A stretch of 64,000 nt of DNA from Acinetobacter haemolyticus (GTDB lineage: Bacteria; Pseudomonadota; Gammaproteobacteria; Pseudomonadales; Moraxellaceae), in contig NZ_OVCN01000019.1 in assembly GCF_900406815.1 (NCBI RefSeq), positions 1 through 64,000 of the forward strand, read 5' to 3'. This document shows, piece by piece, positions 33,758 to 43,910 of this stretch. Position 1 is the stretch's first letter. Each line of letters opens with the position of its first letter. Made by a program: the position numbers and the translations under genes. The notes below the pieces were generated by a model that had not been told where the DNA came from, did no database searches, and saw nothing but the letters and a program-made list of their open reading frames with translations.

Positions 33758-34133
33758 TGAGAGAACCCCTAAGGAAGTAGTGAATGACTGAACGTTCGGC
33801 TGAGTAATGCTCTTACGAACAATGCGTTAAAAGTGAAGAAATTGTTAAACTATGTAACAAGTTGCGCGAAGTTTAGTGATAATTATTATCGTTATCAATA
33901 GCTTTAATTTACATATAAAGAGCTGTATATGTTTAATGGGTTGAAAATTATAAATATTTTTTTAAATTGGTATTAGTGATTAATAAACATATAAAATGAT
34001 AATGTAGTGATAGTTAAATATAGTTGCTTGATATATAAGGTTTAATTTTATTTGATTGTGAGTTGTAAAGGGGCAGCTAGATGAGTTTCTGTGAAATTTT
34101 GACACTGTAATTCAAGCTTATCAGGCGCCCTAA
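33758..34133. promoter_or_regulatory. Intergenic region with Fur box at 33878-33896
   Basis: Mostly AT-rich. The Fur box GATAATTATTATCGTTATC at 33878-33896 matches the 19-base consensus at 17 positions (read on the minus strand). It lies upstream of the Fiu/PiuA-like receptor. No ORF is visible in the rest. Confidence 0.75.
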
Positions 34134-34162
34134 ATTAAAAAAACCTGCAAATGCAGGTTCTT
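34134..34162 (-). terminator. Terminator of the PfeA/FepA-like receptor
   Basis: AACCTGC/GCAGGTT stem with, on the minus strand, a run of seven T. Confidence 0.75.
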
Positions 34163-34185
34163 TTAAATCTAAGTTAATGATTTTA

Positions 34186-36375
34186 TTAGAAATCATAAGA
34201 AATGGATAACCAGTAGTTGCGTCCTGCTAGATATGTACCTGACATCCCTGAGCTGATTTGCATATAGTCATAATAAGAAGCTGGTTTGCCCTGAGAATCT
34301 ATATATGAACCATTACTGCTAAAGTCCTTATCAAGGAGGTTGTTGATAGAACCATTAAAACGTAATTGATCATTAACGCTATAGCTCGCTCCTAAATTAA
34401 ATAAGTTATAACCTTTCAACTTATTGTTAGTTGCATTGTAAATAATAGCGGCATCACCCGTAGTTTGCTCAGTATCATAACGCTTACGATCTGACTTATA
34501 TTCATGTTGCAACCATAAATCAAATGCATCATTGATATGCCAAGTTGAGGTCATATTAAATGCATTCTTCGGTACGTTACTCAGGTATGAACCTTTATTT
34601 TTACCTTTGGTAATTTCTGATTCCATGTAGGTATATGCAGCTTTAATATCCCATTCTGGAATAATGCTATATTTCAGGCTCAGTTCAATACCTTTGGTTT
34701 CTGCTTCATCTGCATTAATTTTTTGGTTAAAGCTATTCTGGGTAATATGTGAACCATAACTCACACAACCTGGTTGATTTGGATTTGTTATTGAAGAGCA
34801 ATTTAATAATTCTGGGCCATCTGTAATCAGATTCTTAATCTTATTAAAAAATGCCGTAGTGGTGAGATCTAAATTGCCATTGTTATAATTAAAACCGAGT
34901 TCATAGTTGGTTGATTCTTCTGGTTTTAAGTTTGGAGACCCCACATTAAAAGAGGTTCCTTGTCCGGTGATACTGATAATACCATTATGAAGATCTTTGG
35001 CTGAAGGAGCCTTGTAACCTGTGCTGACACCGCCTTTCAGTGTCAAATTATCAGTTGTTTTCCAGACTAAGTACGCACGTGGACTAAATTGACCACCGAA
35101 ACCAGAATGATCTTCATAGCGACCACCAAGAGTGAAGCCAAGATTTTCTAAAATACGCCATTCATCTTCAGCATAGACAGAGAAAGAATCTTTTTTGAAT
35201 GTAGAACCAAAGCCCGCTATATCATCTGCAATTTTAGCTTCTTTATATTCAGCACCCACTGTTAACTTATGATCAGCAATTGGTAAAACCACATGCGAGT
35301 CAGCAACTAAATCAGTATTTTTTAGTGTACGATCCTGACCTGCTGAGGCATTTCCAGGGAAAGTATTATGTGGGATTGTACGTCCAACTGTTTCAGTTTG
35401 GGTTTGGCTAACATAGGAAGTCCATTGACCAAAACTATAGTCACCGTCATGACCTAAAGCAATCTGATCACGTTTAAATTCTAATTTATCTTTGTACCCT
35501 GTCGCAGCAAGTTCGGTTGCGCCTCTCGGTATGGTCGTCCAATCTTGCGTACCTAAACGGTTATCATCATTTTTATAAGTTTGACTTGAGTGAAAGCCAT
35601 CTATCCAAAAACTATTTTGATCATTTAATTTAAATGATAATTTTCCACCAACATCATAAATGTCTGCTTCGCTTGGGCGTGGATCACGACCTGACGTGCC
35701 TGGAACACGTTCCGACTTTTGGCGATCTAAATAAGAACCACGTAGTTGTACGCCAAGTTTATCCTGAATAATTGGACCATTTACAACTAAGCTGGTTTTC
35801 CATGAGTCGGCTTCACCGCCATGTTCCATCACATTGCCACTTACTGTGACATTGCCATTCCATTCATCACTAATTTTCTTGGTAATAATATTAATTACAC
35901 CACCCATTGCTTCTGAACCATAGCGCGTTGCCATTGGTCCCCGAATCACTTCAATTCGTTCAATAGAAGCTAACGGAGGTAAAAAACCATTAGCGGATTC
36001 ACCAAAACCATTTGGTGTCACGTCTATAGAGGTGGTTTGGCGACGGCCATCGATCAGAATCAGACTGTATTCATTGTCCAAACCACGCATTTTAATATTT
36101 AAGCCAGAGGTCTTGCCAATACCATCACGGATATCAATGCCAGGTATGTCCGATAGTAGATCTGCAATGCTGGTCGCATTTTTCTTTTCAATATCTTCTT
36201 TTGTTACGACACTAATAGAAGCGGGTGCATTTTTAATATCTTGCTCATAACCTGCAGCAGACACCACAATGGTTGAGAGCTGATGGGTGGTTGGCTCATT
36301 GTTATTGGCATATACAGTACTTGATGCAAGCGCGAGCAAAGCGGCGGAGAGAGGATGAGGATTAAACCTTGCCAT
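34186..36375 (-). CDS. TonB-dependent catecholate siderophore receptor (PfeA/FepA-like)
   Basis: 729 residues from the ATG that gives a clean signal peptide (MARFNPHPLSAALLALASSTVYA). The frame is open another 35 codons upstream, but this would precede the Fur box and lack a signal. The plug domain includes SISVVTKEDIEKKNATSIADLL, GIDIRDGIGKTSGLNIKMRGLDNEYSLILIDGRRQ and the IERIEVIRGPMATRYGSEAMGGVINIITK signature. The barrel ends in YWLSISYDF. It resembles enterobactin-type receptors (PfeA, FepA, BfrA); the ligand is a guess. A 16/19 Fur box sits just upstream. It is the second catecholate receptor in this 7-kb region. Confidence 0.88.
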   Translation of the reverse strand: MARFNPHPLSAALLALASSTVYANNNEPTTHQLSTIVVSAAGYEQDIKNAPASISVVTKEDIEKKNATSIADLLSDIPGIDIRDGIGKTSGLNIKMRGLDNEYSLILIDGRRQTTSIDVTPNGFGESANGFLPPLASIERIEVIRGPMATRYGSEAMGGVINIITKKISDEWNGNVTVSGNVMEHGGEADSWKTSLVVNGPIIQDKLGVQLRGSYLDRQKSERVPGTSGRDPRPSEADIYDVGGKLSFKLNDQNSFWIDGFHSSQTYKNDDNRLGTQDWTTIPRGATELAATGYKDKLEFKRDQIALGHDGDYSFGQWTSYVSQTQTETVGRTIPHNTFPGNASAGQDRTLKNTDLVADSHVVLPIADHKLTVGAEYKEAKIADDIAGFGSTFKKDSFSVYAEDEWRILENLGFTLGGRYEDHSGFGGQFSPRAYLVWKTTDNLTLKGGVSTGYKAPSAKDLHNGIISITGQGTSFNVGSPNLKPEESTNYELGFNYNNGNLDLTTTAFFNKIKNLITDGPELLNCSSITNPNQPGCVSYGSHITQNSFNQKINADEAETKGIELSLKYSIIPEWDIKAAYTYMESEITKGKNKGSYLSNVPKNAFNMTSTWHINDAFDLWLQHEYKSDRKRYDTEQTTGDAAIIYNATNNKLKGYNLFNLGASYSVNDQLRFNGSINNLLDKDFSSNGSYIDSQGKPASYYDYMQISSGMSGTYLAGRNYWLSISYDF

Positions 36376-36440
36376 AATTAAAAATATCCCTAAACAAAAA
36401 TAAAAATCACGAGAAAATGGTCTATTAAAAGCACAGTAAT

Positions 36441-36459
36441 GATAATGATAAAATTTATC
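36441..36459 (-). promoter_or_regulatory. Fur box upstream of the PfeA/FepA-like receptor
   Basis: GATAATGATAAAATTTATC matches the Fur consensus at 16 of 19 positions and lies about 65-85 bases before the receptor start. Confidence 0.7.
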
Positions 36460-36556
36460 ATTAACAACAAAAAGAAACATTGTTTTAAGTTTGATTTAAG
36501 AATTCTAATAAATTAGGGTGAATCGACAGATAAAAGGACTTTTTTATCATCTAATT

Positions 36557-36584
36557 TTGTATATCTGAAAAGTTGTCATATAAT
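36557..36584 (+). promoter_or_regulatory. Candidate tig promoter
   Basis: TTGTAT, a 16-base spacer and a perfect TATAAT, about 48 bases before the trigger factor start. Confidence 0.5.
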
Positions 36585-36631
36585 GTGGCACTTTAAAAAA
36601 TTGTTACTACTAACTAAATATCGAGGAAGCC

Positions 36632-37963
36632 ATGCAAGTAACGACTGAAGCGGTTTCGGGCGTTGCCCGTCGTTTAAATGTTTCTGTACCGACGAGCCGT
36701 GTTAACGAGCAATTTGAAGCTCGCTTAAAACGCACTGCCAAAACTGTGAAGATCAACGGCTTCCGTCCAGGTAAGGTGCCTTTAAATGTTGTTCGCCGTG
36801 AATATGGAGCGAGCATTTATCAAGAAGTTGTGAATGACGTCATTCGTGACACTGTTTTTGAAGCAATTCAACAAGAGAAAATCAATGCTGTCGGTATGCC
36901 GAACATTGAGAAAGTTGAAAACAAAGATGATGCTTTAGTGTATGAAGCGACTGTTGAAGTTTATCCAGAAGTTGAAGTAAAAGCTTTTGCTGACTTAGAA
37001 GTTGAGCGTAAGTCATCAGAAATCAACGATAAAGACGTTGATGTAATGATCGAAAACTTACAAAAGCAACGTGCTTCTTGGACTGAAACTAAGGGCATGG
37101 CGAAAAAAGACATGCAAGTAACTTTCGACTTTGAAGGTACAGTTGATGGTGAGAAGTTTGAAGGCGGTGCTGCTGAAGACTTTAAACTTGTTCTTGGTTC
37201 AGGTCGTATGATTCCAGGTTTTGAAGACGGTATCGTTGGCATGAAGAAAGGCGAAGAGAAAGTGATTGATGTTACTTTCCCTGAAGACTATCAAGCTGAA
37301 AACTTGGCTGGTAAAGCAGCTCAATTCAAAATCACTGTAAAGCTTGTTGAAAAACAAAAGCTTCCAGAAATTGATGCTGAGTTCTTAAAAATCTTTGGTT
37401 TATCTGAAGAAGAAGGCCTAGACAAGTTAAAAGCTGACGTACGTAAGAACATGGAACGTGAAGTTCGCAATGGTCTTCGTAACCAAGTTAAGCAAGCTGC
37501 ATTTGATGCACTTGTTGCTGCAAACGAAATCGAAGTTCCAGCATCTATGGTTGCTCAAGAAATTGACCGTCAACGTCAACAAATGATCCAACAATTCACT
37601 CAACAGTTTGGTGCTCAAGGTGCAGGCGCATTTGACAGCAGCATGCTTCCTGATGAATTGTTCAAAGAACAAGCTGAAAAATCAGTTAAGCTTGGTGTAT
37701 TGGTAAGCAAAGTATTGGCTGATGCTAAACTTGAAGTTGATCAAGCGCGTGTTGATGCTTATATCGATGACATGGCTTCTTCTTACGAAGATCCAACAGA
37801 AGTTGTTGAATACTTCAAAAATGACAAACAACAACGCGCTCAAATCGAAGCTGTTGTATTAGAAGATCAAGTGGTTGATCACATCTTAGCTGCTGCTAAA
37901 GTGACTGATGTTGCGATCAGCTACGAAGACTTATTGAAAGAACAACAAGCTCGCCGTGGCTAA
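36632..37963 (+). CDS. tig: Trigger factor
   Basis: 443 residues, normal length. The ribosome-bound chaperone folds new chains and has peptidyl-prolyl isomerase activity. The N-terminal ribosome-binding loop carries [17 protein letters not shown] near 44. The FKBP-like PPIase domain (about 160-245) includes [19 protein letters not shown] and [16 protein letters not shown]. The C-terminal helical arms follow. It precedes clpP and clpX, the standard order. A strong terminator follows, so clpPX have their own transcript as well. Confidence 0.97.
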   Translation: MQVTTEAVSGVARRLNVSVPTSRVNEQFEARLKRTAKTVKINGFRPGKVPLNVVRREYGASIYQEVVNDVIRDTVFEAIQQEKINAVGMPNIEKVENKDDALVYEATVEVYPEVEVKAFADLEVERKSSEINDKDVDVMIENLQKQRASWTETKGMAKKDMQVTFDFEGTVDGEKFEGGAAEDFKLVLGSGRMIPGFEDGIVGMKKGEEKVIDVTFPEDYQAENLAGKAAQFKITVKLVEKQKLPEIDAEFLKIFGLSEEEGLDKLKADVRKNMEREVRNGLRNQVKQAAFDALVAANEIEVPASMVAQEIDRQRQQMIQQFTQQFGAQGAGAFDSSMLPDELFKEQAEKSVKLGVLVSKVLADAKLEVDQARVDAYIDDMASSYEDPTEVVEYFKNDKQQRAQIEAVVLEDQVVDHILAAAKVTDVAISYEDLLKEQQARRG

Positions 37964-37982
37964 TCCTTCAAAAGTTCTGAAG

Positions 37983-38007
37983 AAAGGCGCGTAAGCGCCT
38001 TTTTTTA
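37983..38007 (+). terminator. Terminator of tig
   Basis: AAAGGCGC-GTAA-GCGCCTTT followed by T run. Confidence 0.85.
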
Positions 38008-38169
38008 TCTGTCTTTGACTGTGTTATGAATGTGTTAATTCGTCGAAAAATTGCCAAAATTTAGCTGAAATAATCGAATAATTCAGGGTGAACCTTTTGC
38101 AATTTCATCGATTATCCCTCATATTGTTGGCATAGACCGAGTCACAATAATTTAGGAATAAATAAACGT

Positions 38170-38775
38170 ATGTATGTTCCAACAATTGAAAATGCTTTAG
38201 TTCCTGTTGTCGTTGAGCAATCATCTCGTGGTGAGCGTTCATTTGATATTTTTTCACGTTTATTACGTGAGCGCGTTATTTTCTTAACGGGCGAAGTTGA
38301 AGATAACATGGCCAACCTAATCGTTGCGCAAATGCTATTCTTAGAAGCAGAGAACCCTGAAAAAGATATTCATCTTTATATTAATTCACCAGGTGGCTCT
38401 GTCACTGCAGGTATGGCAATTTATGACACCATGCAGTTTATTAAACCTGATGTTGTGACGTATTGTATGGGACAAGCCGCATCTATGGGTGCCTTCCTAT
38501 TAAATGCTGGTACAAAAGGCAAGCGTTACTGTCTTGAAAATGCACGAGTTATGATTCACCAGCCACTCGGTGGATTCCGTGGTCAGGCTTCTGATATCGA
38601 AATCCACGCACGTGAGATTTTATTTATCAAAGAGCGTTTGAATCGTTTGATGGCTGAGCATAGTGGACAAGACTATGAAACAGTAGCTCGTGATACTGAT
38701 CGTGATAATTTCATGACGGCACAAGCAGCGAAAGAATATGGTTTAGTTGATCAAGTATTAAGTAAGCGTCCGTAA
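38170..38775 (+). CDS. clpP: ATP-dependent Clp protease proteolytic subunit
   Basis: 201 residues. This serine protease forms the tetradecameric chamber fed by ClpX or ClpA. The catalytic Ser is in [11 protein letters not shown] near residue 102, the His in [15 protein letters not shown] near 127, and the Asp in DTDRDNFM near 176. The segment [16 protein letters not shown] near 72 is the oxyanion region. The TAGGA ribosome site lies 13 bases before the ATG. clpX follows after 27 bases on the same strand. Confidence 0.98.
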   Translation: MYVPTIENALVPVVVEQSSRGERSFDIFSRLLRERVIFLTGEVEDNMANLIVAQMLFLEAENPEKDIHLYINSPGGSVTAGMAIYDTMQFIKPDVVTYCMGQAASMGAFLLNAGTKGKRYCLENARVMIHQPLGGFRGQASDIEIHAREILFIKERLNRLMAEHSGQDYETVARDTDRDNFMTAQAAKEYGLVDQVLSKRP

Positions 38776-38802
38776 TTTTAAAGATTTAGAATTGGAGTAA
38801 AT

Positions 38803-40113
38803 ATGTCCGAACATCCTCAAGGACAAAAACATTGTTCATTTTGCGGTAAAACGCAGTCTGAAGTCGGGAAACTGATTGCAGGTGAGGACGCATATATTTG
38901 TAATGAGTGTGTGGATGTCTGCTTGGACTTGGTACAAACGAGTCAACAAGTTGAAGCAGGTGATTGGGCGAGTAAACCTTTGCCTAAGCCACACGAAATA
39001 CGTGCTGCCTTAGATCAGTATGTCATTGGACAGGATATTGCTAAGAAAACTTTATCTGTTGCGGTGTATAACCACTATAAGCGTTTAAAAGCAGGGCAGT
39101 CGGGTCATACACATAAAGAGATTGAGATTGCGAAAAGTAATATTTTGCTGATTGGACCGACAGGTTCGGGTAAAACCTTACTTGCACAAACACTTGCACG
39201 TTTACTTGATGTACCTTTTGCGATGGCTGATGCAACTACATTAACTGAAGCAGGTTATGTAGGGGAAGATGTTGAAAACATTGTACAAAAGCTTTTGCAA
39301 AAAGCAGATTATGATGTTGAGAAAGCGCAAAAAGGGATCATCTATATCGATGAGATTGATAAGATTACGCGTAAATCTGAAAATCCATCGATTACCCGTG
39401 ATGTGTCGGGTGAAGGTGTACAGCAAGCTTTATTAAAAATGATTGAAGGTACGGTTGCTTCAATTCCGCCACAAGGTGGTCGTAAGCACCCTCAGCAAGA
39501 ATTCATTCAGATTGATACCGCAAATATCCTGTTTATTTGTGGTGGTGCGTTCTCTGGTTTGGAAAAAATCGTCCAACAGCGTCAAGAAAAAGGTGGAATT
39601 GGTTTCACTGCTGATGTGAAGAATAAAGATGACAGTAAAAAAGTCTCTGAATTATTCCGTCAAGTTGAAGCGACAGATCTTGTGAAATTTGGTTTGATTC
39701 CAGAATTCATCGGTCGTTTACCTGTGATTGCAACGTTAGAAGAACTAGATGAAGAAGCATTAATGCAGATTCTGACAGAACCGAAAAATGCATTAACTCG
39801 TCAGTACCAGTATTTGTTTACGATGGAAGATGTAGATTTAGTCTTCGAAGAGTCAGCTTTACGTGCGGTGGCGAAGAAAGCATTAGAACGTAATACAGGT
39901 GCTCGTGGTCTGCGTTCTATCTTGGAAAATGTACTGCTTGAAACGATGTATGATTTACCGAGTCGTACTGATGTGGGAACAGTGATTGTTGATGAAGCTG
40001 TGATCAATGGAACAGCGAAGCCGAAATTTAAGGCGGAGCGTTTACCTCAAACCACCAGTACAGAAACTGTTGAAAAGAAAGACTTAAAGGTGATTGATTC
40101 CAAATCAGCCTAA
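38803..40113 (+). CDS. clpX: ATP-dependent Clp protease ATP-binding subunit ClpX
   Basis: 436 residues. The N-terminal zinc finger is formed by HCSFCGKTQ and [10 protein letters not shown] (about residues 11-43). The AAA+ module has Walker A GPTGSGKT near 120, Walker B IIYIDEID near 183 and the sensor-2 region GARGLRS near 367. The ClpP-binding IGF-type loop fits [13 protein letters not shown] near 263. ClpX unfolds tagged proteins and feeds them into ClpP. A stable hairpin, TCAGCCTAAGGCTGA, overlaps the stop codon, and a true terminator follows at 40137. Confidence 0.98.
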   Translation: MSEHPQGQKHCSFCGKTQSEVGKLIAGEDAYICNECVDVCLDLVQTSQQVEAGDWASKPLPKPHEIRAALDQYVIGQDIAKKTLSVAVYNHYKRLKAGQSGHTHKEIEIAKSNILLIGPTGSGKTLLAQTLARLLDVPFAMADATTLTEAGYVGEDVENIVQKLLQKADYDVEKAQKGIIYIDEIDKITRKSENPSITRDVSGEGVQQALLKMIEGTVASIPPQGGRKHPQQEFIQIDTANILFICGGAFSGLEKIVQQRQEKGGIGFTADVKNKDDSKKVSELFRQVEATDLVKFGLIPEFIGRLPVIATLEELDEEALMQILTEPKNALTRQYQYLFTMEDVDLVFEESALRAVAKKALERNTGARGLRSILENVLLETMYDLPSRTDVGTVIVDEAVINGTAKPKFKAERLPQTTSTETVEKKDLKVIDSKSA

Positions 40114-40136
40114 GGCTGATCTTGTATCGTTCATCT

Positions 40137-40174
40137 AAAAAGCATGAAAGGCTTCGCTTTTCATGCTTTTTTTA
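40137..40174 (+). terminator. Terminator of clpP-clpX
   Basis: AAAAAGCATGAAA...TTTCATGCTTTTTTT, a long stem with a TTCG-type loop. Confidence 0.85.
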
Positions 40175-40273
40175 TTTGCAATTAGACGTTGAGGTGTTAA
40201 TCTTAAAAAATTGAAAATCCGCATAGTATTGCGCAGTTAAAAATAAATCCAAGAAAACGCCTTGAGGGATGTC

Positions 40274-40990
40274 ATGCGTTATTTAATATTGTCATTATGT
40301 TGTGCAGGGGTGTTGGCAGGCTGTCAAAGTCATAAGACAGTTGAAGAAAAACCAACGGCACTGACTGCAACGCTACCATCTATTGATACTGAGAAAGAAC
40401 CTGGTTTATTTGATCAATACCATGTCGGTGGTTTCACAGTGGGTGGGTGGGTAAACCAAAAATTAGGGCAGCATTTTAGTCCGATTAAACCACAAAATGA
40501 ACAGGCTGCTGTGGTCTACTTATATCGCCCTGATACACGTTGGAATCGTCAAGAGATTGCCGCTGCAAATTTATTTATCAATGGGCATCGCATCCCAAGT
40601 TTATTGCATAATCATTATTATTGGCTTGAATTGCCTGCTGGAACTTATCGTTTAAGCATGAGTCGTCCTTTGGTGGGATTGCATTTTCAAAAACCGAAAT
40701 ATATCGATTTTAGTGTGGATGCAGGACAAACTTATTTTATTAAGTACGACGAAGAGAATAAAGTTGAGCGTAGTGTGCGTTCAGGTCCATTTATGCCAAC
40801 GCCTGATAAAGTCGCTCTTCAGGAAATCGCATTTACCCGTTTAAAATCTTCAAGTTATAATTTTGTGGCACAGGACGAATCTGGAAAAGTACGTTCAAAA
40901 CCCCAAGAGCTTAAACCTGAAAAATACGATGCTAAATCAGAAGTGCATCTCGTGAAGCCATTTAAGTTATGGAATCCTTTGACGTGGTAA
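40274..40990 (+). CDS. Lipoprotein with DUF2846-like domain
   Basis: 238 residues from the ATG following TTGAGGGATGTC; the TTG upstream is not used. The signal peptide ends in the lipobox LAGC (Cys at 16), so it is acylated by Lgt. The body has AAVVYLYRPDTRWNRQ near 80, ANLFINGHRIPSLLHNHYYWLELPAGTY and a DAGQTYFIKYDEE segment, a beta-sandwich layout of DUF2846-type proteins. Function is unknown; an envelope role is inferred only from the lipoprotein signal. The C-terminal third is charged and less conserved in look. Confidence 0.75.
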   Translation: MRYLILSLCCAGVLAGCQSHKTVEEKPTALTATLPSIDTEKEPGLFDQYHVGGFTVGGWVNQKLGQHFSPIKPQNEQAAVVYLYRPDTRWNRQEIAAANLFINGHRIPSLLHNHYYWLELPAGTYRLSMSRPLVGLHFQKPKYIDFSVDAGQTYFIKYDEENKVERSVRSGPFMPTPDKVALQEIAFTRLKSSSYNFVAQDESGKVRSKPQELKPEKYDAKSEVHLVKPFKLWNPLTW

Positions 40991-41122
40991 TGAAAACCTA
41001 TGATTGGCTTATTTTCACTTAAAAGCTTTATAAAATGAATAATCGTAAAGATAAAGCTAATATAGAGGTATAAATCATATTAACTTATTAAATTTCTTAT
41101 TTAAAAATATGACTATTAAAGT

Positions 41123-41152
41123 AAAAAGGAACATCAAGTGATGTTCCTTTTT
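41123..41152. terminator. Bidirectional terminator between lipoprotein gene and fumarase
   Basis: AAAAAGGAACATC-AAGT-GATGTTCCTTTTT, a 13-base perfect stem. Confidence 0.85.
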
Positions 41153-41158
41153 CATTAT

Positions 41159-42682
41159 TTATGCTGTTGCATCAACCACTGGAATTTTTCCAATTTTTGC
41201 TTGCCAGATTTTTGGAGCAGTTGCGTGGATAGAAGTACCATTTACATCAACCGCAACAGAAACAGGCATGTCTTCAACGACAAATTTATAGATCGCTTCC
41301 ATCCCTAAATCCGCAAATGCAACGACTTCGGCTTCACGTACAGCTTTAGAAACGAGGTAAGCAGCACCACCAACGGCCATGAGATAAGTTGCTTTGTTGT
41401 CGCGGATTGCTTCAACAGCCGCAGGACCACGATCCGCTTTACCAATCATACCGAACAAACCAGTTGCTTCTAATACTTGACGGGTAAATTTATCCATACG
41501 TGTTGCAGTTGTAGGGCCAGCAGGACCAACCACTTCATCACCTACTGGATCAACAGGACCGACGTAGTAAATAAATTTACCTTTTAAGTCGACTGGAAGT
41601 TCTTCACCATTGTTTAACATGTCAACCATGCGCTTGTGTGCTGCATCACGACCTGTATAAATGGTACCGTTAAGAAGTAAAGTATCACCTGGTTTCCAAG
41701 AGTCCATTTCTTCTTGTGTGATGGTATCAAGGTTTACACGTTTTGATTGAGAAGAATCCCAAGTCACAGCAGGGTAGTCTTCAAGTTTAGGCGCTTGAAT
41801 GTGTGCAACACCTGTACCATCTAACTGGAAATGTGCGTGACGAGTTGCTGCACAGTTCGGAATCATACCGACTGGTTTACCCGCAGCGTGACATGGATAG
41901 TCTTTGATTTTAATATCAAGTACAGTCGTCAAACCACCAAGACCTTGAGCCCCAATACCCAACGCATTTACTTTTTCGAAGATCTCGATACGGAGTTCTT
42001 CCATCTTGTTTTGCGGACCGCGACGAAGTAATTCGTCCATGTTGATTTCTTCCATGAGTGCTTCTTTTGCAAGCATCATGGCTTTTTCAGCAGTACCACC
42101 GATACCAATACCGAGCATACCTGGTGGACACCAGCCTGCACCCATCGTTGGAACGGTTTTAAGCACCCAGTCCACGATTGAATCAGACGGGTTCAACATC
42201 GCAAGTTTAGATTTATTTTCTGAACCGCCACCTTTTGCTGCAACGGTAATATCAACTTTATTCCCTGGTACGAGTTTATAGTGAATAACCGCAGGGGTAT
42301 TATCTTTGGTATTTTTACGACCAAAAGCTGGATCAGCAAGAACTGAAGCACGAAGTACGTTTGAATTCTCTAGGTAACCTTGGCGCACACCTTCGTTCAC
42401 TGCATCATCTAAGCTCATGGTTAAATCAAATTTAACATCTAAGCCAACCTCAAGGAAAACGTTAACGATCCCTGTATCCTGACAGATTGGTCGGTGACCT
42501 TCAGCGCACATACGTGAGTTGATGAGGATCTGTGCAATAGCATCTTTTGCAGCTTTGTTTTCTTCACGATCATACGCACGGCTCATCGCTTGGATGAAGT
42601 CTTGCGGGTGATAGTAAGAAATAAACTGGAGGGCATCCTTGATTGATGTAATCAAGTCATCTTGTTTGATGATCGTTGTCAT
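41159..42682 (-). CDS. fumA: Fumarate hydratase, class I (iron-sulfur)
   Basis: 507 residues. It interconverts fumarate and malate in the TCA cycle with an oxygen-sensitive [4Fe-4S] cluster. Candidate cluster cysteines lie in PICQDTG near residue 68, GWCPPGMLGIGIGG near 180 and IPNCAATRH near 276. Their spacing (about 113 and 95) fits the known three-Cys pattern of the class. The C-terminal domain (about 340-500) includes GPAGPTTATRMDKF and the swivelling beta-domain. It stands alone between a terminator and the AraC gene. FumA and FumB forms cannot be told apart here. Confidence 0.95.
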   Translation of the reverse strand: MTTIIKQDDLITSIKDALQFISYYHPQDFIQAMSRAYDREENKAAKDAIAQILINSRMCAEGHRPICQDTGIVNVFLEVGLDVKFDLTMSLDDAVNEGVRQGYLENSNVLRASVLADPAFGRKNTKDNTPAVIHYKLVPGNKVDITVAAKGGGSENKSKLAMLNPSDSIVDWVLKTVPTMGAGWCPPGMLGIGIGGTAEKAMMLAKEALMEEINMDELLRRGPQNKMEELRIEIFEKVNALGIGAQGLGGLTTVLDIKIKDYPCHAAGKPVGMIPNCAATRHAHFQLDGTGVAHIQAPKLEDYPAVTWDSSQSKRVNLDTITQEEMDSWKPGDTLLLNGTIYTGRDAAHKRMVDMLNNGEELPVDLKGKFIYYVGPVDPVGDEVVGPAGPTTATRMDKFTRQVLEATGLFGMIGKADRGPAAVEAIRDNKATYLMAVGGAAYLVSKAVREAEVVAFADLGMEAIYKFVVEDMPVSVAVDVNGTSIHATAPKIWQAKIGKIPVVDATA

Positions 42683-42870
42683 ATCAAAATTCTCTTGAGC
42701 GGGCGATTAGCTGGCGGGCTAAATTATATGACAAAAAGTTTGGATTGTGGGAGTTTTAAACGACTTTTGGCTAAAGGCCTAAAGATTTGAATTTTTGACT
42801 TCTTTCTCAATGATCTAAACCTTATTGGGTTTTCTTTAATTCAAAAAATATAAAAGACCTAACCATGAAC

Positions 42871-43731
42871 TTACTTCATGCGCATTTGAGAGGGGGAATA
42901 ACCAAAATATTTTTTAAATCGGTTACTAAAATGACTGCTAGAACTAAAACCATATTGCGCAGAAATTTCGGTTAAATTGAGATTGGTTTGCTGTAATGCT
43001 TGATGTGCTTGTTCTAAGCGACGTTGCATTACATATTGGTGGGGTGGCATTCGCATCGATTGCTTAAACATATGAGCAAAATGATACTCACTCAGTTGAG
43101 CTTGTCGCGCTAAGTCAGAGAGTGTCAAACTGAGATGAAGGTTGTGGTCAATCCATTGCAATAACTGTTTCAGTACATACGGTGATAACCCCCCTTTGAC
43201 TTCAGGTGCTTGCCATTGGGCATGACTATAATTTTTAATTAAATGGTTGAGTAAGAGTGTGGTTGCAGTACTCATTTGTAAGTGATTTTCACGATTTTGC
43301 CATGCACCATTAAGTAAAAAGTGTCGGTAAATCATGGCAATGTGTGGGTCAGCAACAAAAGTTTGTGGGTTTAGAATAATTTGATTAGGTTCGCGGTCCC
43401 AAACTTGTTCTGCAACGCGCTGTAAATGTTGTTGGGTGTAATAAAGATGTACGAAAGTGAGTGAATCACGGAGATCCCAGGTTGACTCAAAATCCTGGGG
43501 CATCAGACACATATGATCAGGGCCACCACCATTATGCCAACCTTGAGCAGTTTTTTGATAGCTTTGATATCCGCCTTGAATATACATACTCAGTGTATGG
43601 TGATTGCTGCAAACATTGACGCGATCTTGATTATTGTGCCACATCGCGAGTTGCATACCCGAACCCAGTTCTACTGAGTCGAGCAATTCGGCTTTATATT
43701 GTTGTAATTGATCTAGAATCTGATATTTCAT
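42871..43731 (-). CDS. AraC-family regulator, second pair
   Basis: 286 residues. The N-terminal half is a ligand domain (TLSMYIQGGYQSYQKTAQG, HMCLMPQDFESTWDLRDSLTFVHLYYTQ). The C-terminal double HTH (about 185-283) contains LTLSDLARQAQLSEYHFAHMFKQSMRMPPHQYVMQRRLEQA and ISAQYGFSSSSHFSNRFKKYFGYSPSQMR. It is divergent from the EamA transporter with about 180 bases between, so it is the probable regulator of that gene and perhaps the methyltransferase. The inducer is not known. Confidence 0.85.
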   Translation of the reverse strand: MKYQILDQLQQYKAELLDSVELGSGMQLAMWHNNQDRVNVCSNHHTLSMYIQGGYQSYQKTAQGWHNGGGPDHMCLMPQDFESTWDLRDSLTFVHLYYTQQHLQRVAEQVWDREPNQIILNPQTFVADPHIAMIYRHFLLNGAWQNRENHLQMSTATTLLLNHLIKNYSHAQWQAPEVKGGLSPYVLKQLLQWIDHNLHLSLTLSDLARQAQLSEYHFAHMFKQSMRMPPHQYVMQRRLEQAHQALQQTNLNLTEISAQYGFSSSSHFSNRFKKYFGYSPSQMRMK

Positions 43732-43910
43732 CTTCTACTCAAAGGTTTAAATATGTGACTAGTGTAGCGATTTTTGATCGTGTTTGTCATTAGTACTGCG
43801 TGTGTAAATATAATCGCAATTTGATGATAATCATCGCAAGAACATGCAAGTTTAAAAGAGCTAAAACCCCGCAAAATAGCAGTCATGTGAATAAGATCGG
43901 GTTAATCTAG

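Noticed and set aside
36376..36480. 35-codon upstream extension of the PfeA/FepA-like receptor
   Set aside because: It would cover the Fur box and lack a signal peptide at the start; the internal ATG gives a clean one.
40104..40119. Hairpin TCAGCCTAAGGCTGA as terminator of clpX
   Set aside because: It spans the stop codon and lacks a T run; the stronger hairpin at 40137-40174 is the terminator.
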